From assembly GCF_000622365.1 (NCBI RefSeq), contig NZ_JASC01000013.1:640361-704360 (forward strand): DNA of 64,000 nt, in the 5' to 3' direction. A program made the position numbers and the translations under genes. Below the pieces are notes generated by a model. The model searched no databases. It was given only the letters and a program-made list of their open reading frames with translations, and had not been told where the DNA came from. This DNA comes from Sulfitobacter noctilucae (GTDB lineage: Bacteria > Pseudomonadota > Alphaproteobacteria > Rhodobacterales > Rhodobacteraceae). Of the stretch, positions 18,564 to 27,133 are shown piece after piece (position 1 is the stretch's first letter; the number at the start of each line of letters is the position of its first letter).

Positions 18564-19043
18564 ATGACGCACCCGGTTTTTGCTGTACCGCTTAGGTACG
18601 GCAAACTGTCGATCATGCCCTGTCCACCTGCGGATGATGTGACATTCCTGATGGCGCGTTTGGCAGCATCGGGGGTCACGGATGTTGTTTCCCTGCTGTC
18701 GGCAGAGGACATTGCGACGCTACGCCTGGATGCCGAGCCGCAAGCCTGTGCTGCAGCAGGGATCGCATTCTGGTCTTTCCCGATTGAGGACTTTGGGTTG
18801 CCTGATCCCGCTCGTTTTAATGATCTGATCAAAGACTTGAATGACCGTTTGTTGGGCGGCGCGCACCTTGTTGTGCATTGTCGGGCCGGGATCGGTCGGT
18901 CCGGAATGGTTGCCGCGGCTTTGCTGATGGCACAGGGGGATACAGCCGCTGTGGCCATCCAGAAAGTTAGCACTGCGCGAGGTGTTTCAATTCCCGACAC
19001 AGTGGAACAAGGCAGATTTATCACCTCGCTACAAAAGTCGTGA
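18564..19043 (+). CDS. Dual-specificity/tyrosine protein phosphatase-like protein
   Basis: A 159-residue protein with the Cys-based phosphatase P-loop VVHCRAGIGRSG (Cys106, Arg112) and a candidate general acid in SFPIEDFGLPD. The upstream block LAASGVTDVVSLLSAEDI is also typical of small dual-specificity phosphatases. The catalytic residues are intact. It abuts rlmN with zero spacing, which implies translational coupling, but no functional link between the two is evident. The substrate is unknown. Confidence 0.8.
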   Translation: MTHPVFAVPLRYGKLSIMPCPPADDVTFLMARLAASGVTDVVSLLSAEDIATLRLDAEPQACAAAGIAFWSFPIEDFGLPDPARFNDLIKDLNDRLLGGAHLVVHCRAGIGRSGMVAAALLMAQGDTAAVAIQKVSTARGVSIPDTVEQGRFITSLQKS

Positions 19044-19216
19044 AAAGTGTTCGAAGTCTAGGTGCTTGTAGTTGATCGAAAATAAGTGATTTCTACTCAG
19101 GGTTACGTGACGTTCTAATCCACCAAAAGACCCTTGTTCTGCCGTATTCCCGCAGAACTCCTGCCACGGTTGGAAAAGAGATTGTTTCTCATCGGAACGC
19201 AATCAGGAGACAACCC
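19044..19216. other. Intergenic region before the 70-residue gene, with a hairpin
   Basis: About 170 bp. Perfect 7-base arms GTTCTGC (19136-19142) and GCAGAAC (19152-19158) form a hairpin without a T-run. This may be a leader structure or the 3' end of the rlmN-phosphatase transcript. A clear AGGAGA ribosome site precedes the next gene. Confidence 0.5.
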
Positions 19217-19429
19217 ATGTCTGTCATGTTTAACAAAGATCCCTTCATCACCGCGCAAGTGATTGAATTGGTGCTGCGCGAGCGCGAAAGCGCATTGTCG
19301 GCCCGCGAGTGGAAGCACCGTTTGGCGGGCTACGGCTATGCCATCAAAGACACTGATCATGGCCAGGTCGTTGAAACCCTGCCGCATCATGTTGAAATCG
19401 GTGTTCTTCCCGCAGCAGCCAGCGCCTGA
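19217..19429 (+). CDS. Small hypothetical protein (70 residues)
   Basis: The ATG follows AGGAGACAACCC, a strong ribosome site. The product, starting MSVMFNKDPFITAQVIELVL, has two predicted helices rich in charged residues and a tail HHVEIGVLPAAASA. It is soluble, with no signal or membrane helix. I do not recognise a named family; similar short proteins seem typical of Rhodobacterales. It lies alone between a phosphatase gene and the convergent LOG gene. Confidence 0.6.
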   Translation: MSVMFNKDPFITAQVIELVLRERESALSAREWKHRLAGYGYAIKDTDHGQVVETLPHHVEIGVLPAAASA

Positions 19430-19453
19430 TCCCGGATTGATTTCGGGGTGAGT

Positions 19454-20299
19454 CTATCTGCCGGGTATTGAATCCCGTGCGGTAGGGGCGTCCCAGTTTT
19501 CGATCAACGTCATCGCCTCTTCGGCCGTTTCGACAAAGTGGAACAGGTCCAGATCTTCGGCTGAAATCGTGCCTGCATCAGCAAGCGCATCCCAATTGAT
19601 GATCTTTTGCCAAAATGCCTTGCCGAACAGCAGGAAGGGAATGCGCTTCATCCGTCCGGTTTGAATTAGCGTAAGCGATTCAAACAATTCATCCATTGTC
19701 CCGAACCCGCCGGGAAACACGCAGACCGCTTTCGCCCGCATCAGAAAATGCATTTTGCGGATCGCGAAATAGTGGAAGTTAAAACACAGCTCCGGCGTGA
19801 CATATTCGTTTGGCGCCTGTTCATGCGGCAACACGATGTTCAACCCGATAGAACGGCCACCGGCATCCATCGCGCCGCGGTTGCCCGCCTCCATCACACC
19901 CGGCCCGCCGCCGGTGACGATCACATCGTCGGTCCCGCCATTCTCCATTGATCTCAACGTCATCAGCCGCGCGAATTCGCGTGTTTCATCGTAAAAGCGC
20001 GATAGTTCCGCCAGCGTTTCTGTTCGTGCGGTATGTTTTTGCGCCGGTGCCGGGATGCGTGCGCCGCCGAACAGCACGATCGTCGAGGTGATGCCCTCTG
20101 CATCCATCATCATTTGTGGCTTCAGCAATTCCAACTGCAGGCGCACGGGCCGCAATTCTTCGCGGCACATGAAATCGTCATCGGTAAAAGCAAGCTGATA
20201 GGCAGGCGCACGGGTTTGCGGCGTGTCGGGTACGGATTCGACCGATGCGATATCAGAATGGGCGTCGCGCAGCGGATGGCGGCGTTTGTCGTTTGTCAT
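19454..20299 (-). CDS. LOG-family protein (TIGR00730-type Rossmann fold)
   Basis: The 281-residue protein carries the two LOG signatures, [14 protein letters not shown] (PGGxGxxxE class partner) and [13 protein letters not shown], in a Rossmann fold. Members act as cytokinin riboside 5'-monophosphate phosphoribohydrolases or nucleotide monophosphate hydrolases. The first 90 residues are an extension beyond the core LOG domain, seen in the longer alphaproteobacterial clade. It is divergent from dapD. The cellular substrate in marine bacteria is not established. Confidence 0.82.
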   Translation of the reverse strand: MTNDKRRHPLRDAHSDIASVESVPDTPQTRAPAYQLAFTDDDFMCREELRPVRLQLELLKPQMMMDAEGITSTIVLFGGARIPAPAQKHTARTETLAELSRFYDETREFARLMTLRSMENGGTDDVIVTGGGPGVMEAGNRGAMDAGGRSIGLNIVLPHEQAPNEYVTPELCFNFHYFAIRKMHFLMRAKAVCVFPGGFGTMDELFESLTLIQTGRMKRIPFLLFGKAFWQKIINWDALADAGTISAEDLDLFHFVETAEEAMTLIENWDAPTARDSIPGR

Positions 20300-20465
20300 G
20301 AATGTCTCCGGAAATTGTCTGCGCCAGCGTTACGCGGTTGGTGCGAAACTGCAAGCCGATGTCGTGGCAGGGCCGCCGGCTTCAGGCATATCATGCTCGA
20401 TCATTGCGCTGCGGGCCTGCCACAGGTATAGCGCCAGAAATCCATTCACCAGCAGGAGCCGCCCC

Positions 20466-21293
20466 ATGTCCAACGCCCAACTTGAGATCGCCATCGAGGC
20501 TGCATGGGATACCCGTGATCAGATCACGTCGTCTACGAAAGGCGAGCAGCGCGACGCCATCGAAGAGACGCTGAATGCGCTCGACAGTGGCAAGCTGCGC
20601 GTGGCGGAAAAGCAGGAAGATGGCAATTGGCACGTAAACCAGTGGGCCAAGAAGGCCGTTCTGCTGGGCTTTCGCATCAAGGATATGGAACATCAGGAAG
20701 GTGGCCCGCAGGGTGCCGGCTGGTGGGATAAGGTCGATAGCAAATTCAAGGGCTGGGGCGATGCGCAGTGGCAAGAAGCAGGTTTCCGCGCCGTGCCGAA
20801 CTGCGTTGTGCGGCGCTCGGCCTATATTGCGCCGGGCGTTGTTCTGATGCCGTCTTTCGTCAACATCGGCGCTTATGTCGACAGTGGCACCATGGTGGAC
20901 ACCTGGGCGACCGTTGGTTCTTGTGCGCAGATCGGCAAGAACGTGCACCTATCGGGCGGCGTTGGCATTGGTGGTGTGTTGGAGCCGATGCAGGCAGGGC
21001 CGACCATCATCGAGGACAATTGCTTTATCGGTGCGCGGTCCGAAGTTGTCGAAGGCTGTATCGTGCGCGAAGGATCTGTTCTGGGCATGGGTGTGTTTAT
21101 CGGCCAGTCGACCAAGATCCTTGATCGTGAGAGCGGTGAAGTCATGTATGGCGAAGTCCCCGCCGGGTCAGTTGTTGTTGCAGGCACCATGCCGTCGAAG
21201 AACAACGTGAACCTTTACTGCGCAGTCATCGTCAAGCGTGTGGACGAGCGGACACGTTCAAAAACATCGATCAACGAGTTGCTGCGCGACTAA
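20466..21293 (+). CDS. dapD: 2,3,4,5-tetrahydropyridine-2,6-dicarboxylate N-succinyltransferase
   Basis: DapD succinylates tetrahydrodipicolinate in lysine and meso-diaminopimelate synthesis. The 275-residue protein starts [20 protein letters not shown] after AGGAGCC. It has the left-handed beta-helix repeats ([34 protein letters not shown]) and ends with [10 protein letters not shown]. The open frame runs upstream to 20223 over the LOG promoter region but the family length fits 20466. dapE, which acts two steps later in the same pathway, lies 3.7 kb downstream on the same strand. Confidence 0.97.
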   Translation: MSNAQLEIAIEAAWDTRDQITSSTKGEQRDAIEETLNALDSGKLRVAEKQEDGNWHVNQWAKKAVLLGFRIKDMEHQEGGPQGAGWWDKVDSKFKGWGDAQWQEAGFRAVPNCVVRRSAYIAPGVVLMPSFVNIGAYVDSGTMVDTWATVGSCAQIGKNVHLSGGVGIGGVLEPMQAGPTIIEDNCFIGARSEVVEGCIVREGSVLGMGVFIGQSTKILDRESGEVMYGEVPAGSVVVAGTMPSKNNVNLYCAVIVKRVDERTRSKTSINELLRD

Positions 21294-21296
21294 GCG

Positions 21297-21321
21297 GGAA
21301 CGATTTCCCAGTCCGGGCGTT
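21297..21321 (+). promoter_or_regulatory. GGAAC-N16-CGTT promoter (EcfG/general-stress type)
   Basis: GGAAC at 21297-21301 and CGTT at 21318-21321 are separated by 16 bases. This matches the -35/-10 pattern of general stress ECF sigma factors in alphaproteobacteria. It starts three bases after the dapD stop and ends 30 bp before the start of a GlsB/YeaQ-like stress protein, so position and product agree. Confidence 0.6.
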
Positions 21322-21351
21322 TGGCTCCTAACTAATTTAAAGGATACGAAA

Positions 21352-21606
21352 ATGACCGGACTGGGATGGTTTGCTGCACTTATCGTTGGAGGACTTGCCG
21401 GTTGGCTGGCCGGCAAATTTATGGACCGACGCCATGGGCTGTTGCTGAACATCTTTATGGGGATCGTGGGTGCAATGCTGTTCAATGCGGTTTTGGTGTT
21501 CATCTTTGGATCCACATTGGGCGGCTGGGTCGGTCAATTGTTTGTCGGTTTTGTCGGTGCCTGTGTCCTGATCGCGTCGATAAGAGCGTTTGGTAAGTCG
21601 GGATAA
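21352..21606 (+). CDS. GlsB/YeaQ/YmgE family stress-response membrane protein
   Basis: An 84-residue protein starting MTGLGWFAALIVGGLAGWLAG. It has three hydrophobic helices and the glycine-rich pattern GGLAGWLAGKF ... NIFMGIVGAMLFNA ... GGWVGQLFVGFVGA, as in the transglycosylase-associated/YeaQ family of the inner membrane. AAAGGA precedes the ATG at 21352. A longer in-frame start at 21238 overlaps dapD and is unlikely. A stress-type promoter directly upstream supports a stress role. Confidence 0.85.
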   Translation: MTGLGWFAALIVGGLAGWLAGKFMDRRHGLLLNIFMGIVGAMLFNAVLVFIFGSTLGGWVGQLFVGFVGACVLIASIRAFGKSG

Positions 21607-21635
21607 CCCTTTCCAAAAATTGTAGATCACGCTAG

Positions 21636-21662
21636 GGCTGCCTTCCGTAAAAGAAGGTGGCC
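21636..21662 (+). promoter_or_regulatory. Hairpin that includes the ribosome site of the next gene
   Basis: Arms GGCTGCCTTC (21636-21645) and GAAGGTGGCC (21653-21662) pair over 10 positions with two G-U pairs. The right arm contains GAAGG, the only ribosome-site-like sequence before the ATG at 21669. It may restrain translation, or serve as a terminator for the upstream gene (TTTGT follows). Confidence 0.45.
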
Positions 21663-21668
21663 TTTGTC

Positions 21669-22007
21669 ATGTCAGAGCCTAAAAAGCCCAAGAAACCCTC
21701 GCGACAACAGGTTTATACCCTGCTTGTTCAGATCGGTCGCAAGGACGGTGACGGATTACCAGACAAGGCGACGGGTGCCGCGCTGATGTGTTTTGCGTCG
21801 GGTATTGATGAGGCCGAGGCCGTACGCGAGACAGTGGCCATTCTGAAACAGGCAGACACCAACCCGCTTGATGTGTCAGGCTATGGTACGCTTGCCGAAC
21901 GCGAAGCCGAGGGCCACGAGATTGATGATGAAGAGCGCGGATTGATGAAGCGGGCGCTTGATGAAAACTCGGTGATCATCGCGCAGATGACCCCGTTCTT
22001 TGATTAA
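21669..22007 (+). CDS. Conserved hypothetical protein (112 residues)
   Basis: From the ATG at 21669 the product starts MSEPKKPKKPSRQQVYTLLV and is a soluble, acidic, helical protein. It has the segments GAALMCFASGIDEAEAVRETV and DDEERGLMKRALDENSVI and ends QMTPFFD. No named domain is recognised. An alternative ATG at 21657 lacks a ribosome site. It is convergent with the Hint-protein operon, whose last stop lies 7 bp away. Confidence 0.6.
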   Translation: MSEPKKPKKPSRQQVYTLLVQIGRKDGDGLPDKATGAALMCFASGIDEAEAVRETVAILKQADTNPLDVSGYGTLAEREAEGHEIDDEERGLMKRALDENSVIIAQMTPFFD

Positions 22008-22013
22008 AAGATC

Positions 22014-23108
22014 CTAGGCGGCGCGGCGCCGCGCAAGATGGATCGCATCGTACCACCGCAGCACATGATGCGCAGGGCGCGGATGCTCTGGCAAACGTGC
22101 GCGGTCAAAGGCGTGCAGCAGGCTGCTCTGCAAATGTTCCTCATTCCGCCTGATCCGCCCGACATAGATGCTTTCCACCGCGGTGCCCGCCGCGATGAGG
22201 GTTTCGTGCCGGGGTAGGAGCAGTTGCGCATAGTTGATGACCGGCCCGCAGGGTTCGGTCAGAGCGGCAAACCCGTTGACCAGATGGCGCGCAGGCACCA
22301 GGACAGCCTCTTGACTGAACAGATATTCGACTTCGGGTCCGTCGATGATCAACCGTTGGTCGGGGGCCACAATAACATCATCCTGAAGCCCGAAATACGG
22401 CGCACGCAGCCGTATGGGTCGATAGCTGCCCCGCGCGGGCACATGCCGCTGGACCCGTTGCAGCACCGGCACCACGCCATCATCACGGGTGTTGACCGTA
22501 TCGCCGCGACGCAGGCTTTGCACGGTCTTGTAGCCCCAAGGGGTGGCGAGCGGTGTGCTGGGTAACAGCGTCGGCATCGGTCCAATCGGTTCGATTTGAT
22601 CGGAAAGTGCCGCAAAGATCATGTCGGTCGCAAAAGTCTGGCCATTGCGACCCAACATCAGATCGCGAATGTCGTCCAGTGACAGGGGCTGCGGGTTATC
22701 CAGATAAACGCTGGACACATGGGTTTCTTCGGGCATTTCCAGCGTCATGCGGCCCCAGTTTACTGTGCTGTCCCAAGAATAGGTGATGCGCACCACATCG
22801 GTGCGTCCCGCCTCGCGGTGCTGGATCGCGGCATGGGCAATGGCGTCACCCTGCACCTGAACCAGCGCAATGCCACCACCGGGGATCGCTTGAAAGGTCA
22901 GACTGCGCAGGCTGGGGTAGGTGTTTTTGTACCCAAACAGCACCTGCGGACGACCGTCAGCCGACAGCCGTGTTTCGAACATGATACTGCCACGGGTCAG
23001 CAGGCTGTGCGGATAGTCGGGCAGGATTGGCGTATCCATTTTGTCGATGCCCAGACCCCGCAAAGAAAACCGCCGGTCCTCGTGATCACAAAGTGCGAGC
23101 CATGCCAT
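22014..23108 (-). CDS. Hint-domain-like protein with degenerate active site
   Basis: A 364-residue protein. Residues from about 180 to 320 align without gaps for over 100 positions to the Hint domain of the upstream gene's product: TPLATPWGYKTVQSLRRGDT with LIATPGG..., and DQRLIIDG..EYLF..AVLVPARHLVNG with LHRVLIRD..ELLF..EVLVAARDLVND. At the catalytic positions, Cys338 of the neighbour is Thr180 here and its His409 is Gln251, so self-cleavage should be lost. The first 179 residues are an unassigned domain with no signal peptide. It starts one base after the neighbour's stop, forming an operon. It may be a partner or decoy of the active protein. Confidence 0.7.
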   Translation of the reverse strand: MAWLALCDHEDRRFSLRGLGIDKMDTPILPDYPHSLLTRGSIMFETRLSADGRPQVLFGYKNTYPSLRSLTFQAIPGGGIALVQVQGDAIAHAAIQHREAGRTDVVRITYSWDSTVNWGRMTLEMPEETHVSSVYLDNPQPLSLDDIRDLMLGRNGQTFATDMIFAALSDQIEPIGPMPTLLPSTPLATPWGYKTVQSLRRGDTVNTRDDGVVPVLQRVQRHVPARGSYRPIRLRAPYFGLQDDVIVAPDQRLIIDGPEVEYLFSQEAVLVPARHLVNGFAALTEPCGPVINYAQLLLPRHETLIAAGTAVESIYVGRIRRNEEHLQSSLLHAFDRARLPEHPRPAHHVLRWYDAIHLARRRAA

Positions 23109-23109
23109 C

Positions 23110-24690
23110 TCAGGCCACCTTGGCCGCGCGCAGCAGGTCCGCCTCGTATCGCTTTAAGGTGCGCCGCGCAGCGGGGGAATAGCCACTGCCGGTCTCGGCA
23201 TCTATCTCGGGAAAGATCGCGCAAATCTCGTCGACGATCTCGCGCTCGAAACTCTTTGTGGTTTGTGGACCGGGTAAAAAGCTCTCGGTCTCCAGCCCTT
23301 CCGAGAAAACCACCTGATGGCGGTCAAACAACAGATGCACATATGTCACTTCGCCCCCCGGCCGCCGCCGTACGGAACGGTCATTTACCAAATCGCGGGC
23401 GGCCACCAGCACTTCTGCTTCACCGAAAAGCAACTCCGCCAGATTGTCACGGATCAGCACCCGGTGCAGCGGCGAGACAAGCAAGTCGCGATGTGTGCCG
23501 AATGTGTTGGCGCGTATGTGGATCGGGGCAAAATCGCCCGTTGCTGCCACCTGTCGGGTGCCAATCCAGCGTAAGGGCTGCGGTCCGTCATCTTGGGTCA
23601 GCACCAGATCACCGGGGTGCAGCATTTCGGCGGGACATTCTCCGCCCGGGGTGGCAATCAAAGTGCCGGCAACAAAGCACGGCACACCCGTGGCGTTTAC
23701 AAAACCAACATCCGTATCGACACCGTTGTCGATGGTATAGGTGAAGTTGAAGTTCTCGACGTCGCCATCGCCCGTCACCGTAAAGGTGCCGTCGGCGTTT
23801 AGCTTAACGGTCTGACCCGTTGGCAGGGTGATCGTGTCGCCCGCTGCAACATCGACGCCGTTGATTTGTGTGATGGTCAGCGTGCCCGGGCCGTTGTTGA
23901 TGTCATTCGCAAGAACATCAATCACCTTGTCGCCTTCGGGGAAGAGATCGATGTTATCTGATATGGCAACAAGATCGGTCTGGACTGAATCGCCTGCGAT
24001 CAGCAGGTTTGAATCGAAATTGCTGTCCGCCACGTCGCCGATCGCGATCCGCATGGAATTCACCACACCAGGATTGACGTTCATCGTCAATGTCAGCGTG
24101 ATGGTAAAGCCGTCCATCTCAGTGTTGAATTCGTCATTCTGGTTGTTGACGTACATGTTGATGTTGTTGGACGTATTTACGTTGCCCGGGTCTACATCCC
24201 CGTTGCCCACGTCCATCGGAACAAGGGATCCGTTGATCCAGATACCAACAAAATCCTGATAAATCGAGTTTTCAAACTCGGGGTATTCCTCGGACGAAAA
24301 GACGAACTGCATCGTCATCGTATCAGTGTCGGGAATGAAATCTACATCTAGCGTAGCGGCGTCATATGTTCGTGCGCCGGCAGCGGCATTGTACTGTCCG
24401 AAATTATCGGTGCCGCTGGTATTGGTTGAGGTGTTCGTGTTCTGGTTGGATTGCCCGTTGGAATTTGTGAAATCCTGCGCGTTGCCTGTCGACATGATGA
24501 TGCCGGTATCACCGGGCGTAACACCAGGAGCGACACTGTTGCCGTTTGAGTAGGTCCCGGCGCTGTCGATATCGCCGTAGTATGTGGCACCTGTTACCGT
24601 CACACCATTGCCGAAAATGGTTTGCGCTAGATCCGTCGCTGTCGTGCCTTCGCGCATCGTATTAATCGGAAGTTCTGATGCCGCTACCAT
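23110..24690 (-). CDS. Choice-of-anchor L / Hint-domain secreted-type protein
   Basis: A 526-residue acidic protein. Residues to about 230 form a choice-of-anchor L domain (VFSSEEYPEFENS, DFVGIWING). A cadherin-like repeat follows (VIDVLANDINNGPGTLTITQINGVD). From Cys338 there is a Hint domain beginning CFVAGTLIATPGG with SPLHRVLI (His409), the core residues for N-to-S acyl shift and self-cleavage as in hedgehog and BIL domains. No signal peptide is seen; Asn/Asp/Thr-rich repeats and the Hint domain fit substrates of type I secretion in Rhodobacterales, which I infer. It heads an operon with the degenerate Hint gene. Its function is unknown. Confidence 0.78.
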   Translation of the reverse strand: MVAASELPINTMREGTTATDLAQTIFGNGVTVTGATYYGDIDSAGTYSNGNSVAPGVTPGDTGIIMSTGNAQDFTNSNGQSNQNTNTSTNTSGTDNFGQYNAAAGARTYDAATLDVDFIPDTDTMTMQFVFSSEEYPEFENSIYQDFVGIWINGSLVPMDVGNGDVDPGNVNTSNNINMYVNNQNDEFNTEMDGFTITLTLTMNVNPGVVNSMRIAIGDVADSNFDSNLLIAGDSVQTDLVAISDNIDLFPEGDKVIDVLANDINNGPGTLTITQINGVDVAAGDTITLPTGQTVKLNADGTFTVTGDGDVENFNFTYTIDNGVDTDVGFVNATGVPCFVAGTLIATPGGECPAEMLHPGDLVLTQDDGPQPLRWIGTRQVAATGDFAPIHIRANTFGTHRDLLVSPLHRVLIRDNLAELLFGEAEVLVAARDLVNDRSVRRRPGGEVTYVHLLFDRHQVVFSEGLETESFLPGPQTTKSFEREIVDEICAIFPEIDAETGSGYSPAARRTLKRYEADLLRAAKVA

Positions 24691-24975
24691 TGTCCTGCCT
24701 CACACCTTGGGCCCGGAAAGCAATGCTCAGCGCAGCATCAGACGCATGAAACGTCCGTCACTGTCATGGTAATGTGCGGTGCGGTCGGCCCTGTTTTCAG
24801 GTGCTCTGTCGCGGTGCGGTACTGCTGATGCCCTGCCTCGGGTCATATTATTGACATAATGTTAACAGCCCGCAGGTCTGCTGTTAAGCATTTCTTGCGC
24901 AGGCCCCCTTGGCACCGCGCTCTTTTCGCCACAAAAAGAGGGCGTTGCCTGTAATTCACACCGAAAGGAGCCGTC
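24691..24975. other. Divergent promoter region between Hint operon and dapE
   Basis: About 285 bp of non-coding sequence. Short open frames here show no support. It should carry the promoters of both the Hint pair and dapE. I see no clear operator or riboswitch. Confidence 0.5.
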
Positions 24976-26121
24976 ATGGCCCCCGTCGATCCTGCCGACC
25001 TCACTGCCCAACTGGTGCGCTGCGCCTCTGTCACCCCTGCCAACGATGGCGCGTTGGAGGTGCTGGAGACCCTGCTTTCGGATGCTGGCTTTGACTGCGC
25101 ATGGGCGGACCGCGGTGGGATCAAGAATCTCTTTGCCCGTTGGGGCAACAAGGGCAACACGCGCTCTTTCGGCTTTAATGGTCATACGGATGTGGTGCCT
25201 ATCGGCAATCCGGATGATTGGACCATGCCACCCTTCGGGGCCGAGGTGAAAGACGGCATCATGTACGGTCGCGGCACCACTGATATGAAATCGGGTGTCG
25301 CCGCCTTTGCAGCTGCCGCCGTCGATTTTGTGCGGGATACGCCGCCGGATGGATCGGTGATCCTCGCCATCACAGGCGATGAGGAGGGCGATGCAACTGA
25401 CGGCACGACGGCACTGCTGGAACATATGGAAAAGCACGGCGAGCGGATGGATGTCTGCCTAGTGGGAGAACCGACCTGCCCGGAAGCGATGGGCGAGATG
25501 ATCAAGATCGGGCGGCGCGGGTCCATGACAATTTGGTTCAAGGTGATCGGCAAGCAGGGTCACTCCGCCTATCCGCACCGCGCCAATAACCCGTTGCCCG
25601 CGATGGTGCGCTTGATGGACCGGCTTGCTTCGCATGAATTGGATCAGGGTACCGACCATTTCGATCCGTCAACGCTGGCGGTGGTGACTGTGGATACAGG
25701 CAACCCCGCGACCAACGTCATCCCCGCCTCTTGCGCGGCGACAGTGAACATCCGGTTCAATGATACCCATTCCGGAGCCAGCCTGACCGAGTGGATTGAT
25801 GGAGAAGTGACGAAAATTCGCGATGCATTCGGTGTGCAGATCGAGACCAAAGTGAAGATTTCCGGCGAAAGCTTCATCACGCCGCCGGGCGATTTGTCGA
25901 GCTTGGTTGCCACGGCGGTCGAGGCGGAAACCGGCGTGAAACCGCAGCTGTCCACTACCGGCGGCACCTCGGACGCTCGGTTCGTCAAATCGCACTGTCC
26001 CGTGGTCGAATTCGGGTTGGTCGGACAATCCATGCATCAGGTCGATGAGCACGTCCGCGTGGAGCATATCCACCAGCTCAAGGCCATCTACGGCCGCATC
26101 CTGCGCGACTATTTTGCATGA
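24976..26121 (+). CDS. dapE: Succinyl-diaminopimelate desuccinylase
   Basis: DapE is the di-zinc peptidase-M20 enzyme that releases LL-diaminopimelate from its N-succinyl form. The 381-residue protein has [11 protein letters not shown] with the first zinc ligand His, [27 protein letters not shown] with the catalytic Glu, and the lid domain. The C-terminal SMHQVDEHV ligand block is also present. The AAAGGAG ribosome site is ideal. The stop overlaps the next start in ATGA. The lysine/peptidoglycan pathway is shared with dapD nearby. Confidence 0.97.
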   Translation: MAPVDPADLTAQLVRCASVTPANDGALEVLETLLSDAGFDCAWADRGGIKNLFARWGNKGNTRSFGFNGHTDVVPIGNPDDWTMPPFGAEVKDGIMYGRGTTDMKSGVAAFAAAAVDFVRDTPPDGSVILAITGDEEGDATDGTTALLEHMEKHGERMDVCLVGEPTCPEAMGEMIKIGRRGSMTIWFKVIGKQGHSAYPHRANNPLPAMVRLMDRLASHELDQGTDHFDPSTLAVVTVDTGNPATNVIPASCAATVNIRFNDTHSGASLTEWIDGEVTKIRDAFGVQIETKVKISGESFITPPGDLSSLVATAVEAETGVKPQLSTTGGTSDARFVKSHCPVVEFGLVGQSMHQVDEHVRVEHIHQLKAIYGRILRDYFA

Positions 26122-26534
26122 GTGTTGCTGTCGCTCTGACCGATGATATCGCCGCTTGCCACCATCTTCGGCGGGTGGTTTTTATCGAGGAACAAGGCGT
26201 GTCGGAAGCCGATGAGCTTGATGATCTGGATGATCAAGCACTGCACCTTCTGGCGAAAGATAAGCAGGTTCCGGTTGGCACCGCCCGCATCGTGATCCTT
26301 GACGGCACCGCCAAAATCGGGCGGGTCTGTGTGCTGCCTTCGCATCGCGGCACAGGCCTTGGTGCGGCACTCATCTGCGCGGCGCTGGATGTGTCGCGGG
26401 GCAAAGCGGTGCGGGCAAAGCTGGGGGCACAGACACATGCACTTGGGTTCTATCAGGCGCTGGGGTTCACTGCTGTCGGGCCGGTCTATGATGACGCAGG
26501 TATCGACCACCGCGATATGGTGCGCGACCTGTGA
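26118..26534 (+). CDS. GNAT-family N-acetyltransferase (ElaA-like)
   Basis: A 138-residue single-domain acetyltransferase with the acetyl-CoA loop [11 protein letters not shown], preceded by IGRVCVLP and followed by [16 protein letters not shown], the standard GNAT motifs A and B. The N-terminal [19 protein letters not shown] block is typical of the ElaA-type subgroup. The acceptor is unknown. It overlaps dapE by four bases and the next gene by GTGA, so all three are translationally coupled. Confidence 0.85.
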   Translation: MSVAVALTDDIAACHHLRRVVFIEEQGVSEADELDDLDDQALHLLAKDKQVPVGTARIVILDGTAKIGRVCVLPSHRGTGLGAALICAALDVSRGKAVRAKLGAQTHALGFYQALGFTAVGPVYDDAGIDHRDMVRDL

Positions 26535-27112
26535 ACGGAACATTGATCGTGATGGTCAAAGAGCCGCGCCCGGGACGTGTGAAAACCCGTTTGGGCCGCG
26601 ACATCGGGATGACTGCCGCCGCGTGGTGGTTTCGCCATCAGACACAAAGCCTGCTGCGTCGCATTGAAGACCCGCGCTGGCAAACGGTTCTGGCCGTCTC
26701 GCCCGACCGCGAGGGCTTGAGCAGCCGCATCTGGCCTGCGCATCTGCCGCGCTGGGCGCAGGGGCGAGGCAATTTGGGTGACCGTATGGCCCGTATGTTG
26801 GCCTGTGCGCCCGGTCCTGCCTGCGTTATCGGTGCGGATATTCCGGGCATCACCTCGCGCCACATTGCCCAGGCTTTTGCCGCACTTGGGGATCATGATG
26901 CGGTTTTTGGTCCGGCCCCGGACGGGGGGTATTGGTTGATCGGTCTGAAACACCCGCGCCGCCCGCCGCCAGCGTTTTTCGCAAATGTACGTTGGTCTAC
27001 AGAACACGCATTGTCCGACACCAAGGCCACGCTGCCCAACCATCGCATCGCCCATGTCGCAACCTTGCAAGACGTGGATACCCTGCGCGATTTGCCCATG
27101 ACGCGCCGCTAG
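26531..27112 (+). CDS. DUF2064/TIGR04282-family glycosyltransferase-like protein
   Basis: A 193-residue protein of the GT-A fold class. It starts at GTG and reads MVKEPRPGRVKTRLGRDIG, with VIGADIPGITSRHIAQAF holding the DxD-like site and FGPAPDGGYWLIGL. These motifs define the DUF2064/TIGR04282 family, some members of which sit in arsenosugar or related nucleotide-sugar clusters. There are no such partners here, so the substrate is open. It is coupled to the GNAT gene and precedes rnr by 21 bp. Confidence 0.8.
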   Translation: MNGTLIVMVKEPRPGRVKTRLGRDIGMTAAAWWFRHQTQSLLRRIEDPRWQTVLAVSPDREGLSSRIWPAHLPRWAQGRGNLGDRMARMLACAPGPACVIGADIPGITSRHIAQAFAALGDHDAVFGPAPDGGYWLIGLKHPRRPPPAFFANVRWSTEHALSDTKATLPNHRIAHVATLQDVDTLRDLPMTRR

Positions 27113-27133
27113 CCGCGTGATACGCCTCTGAGC

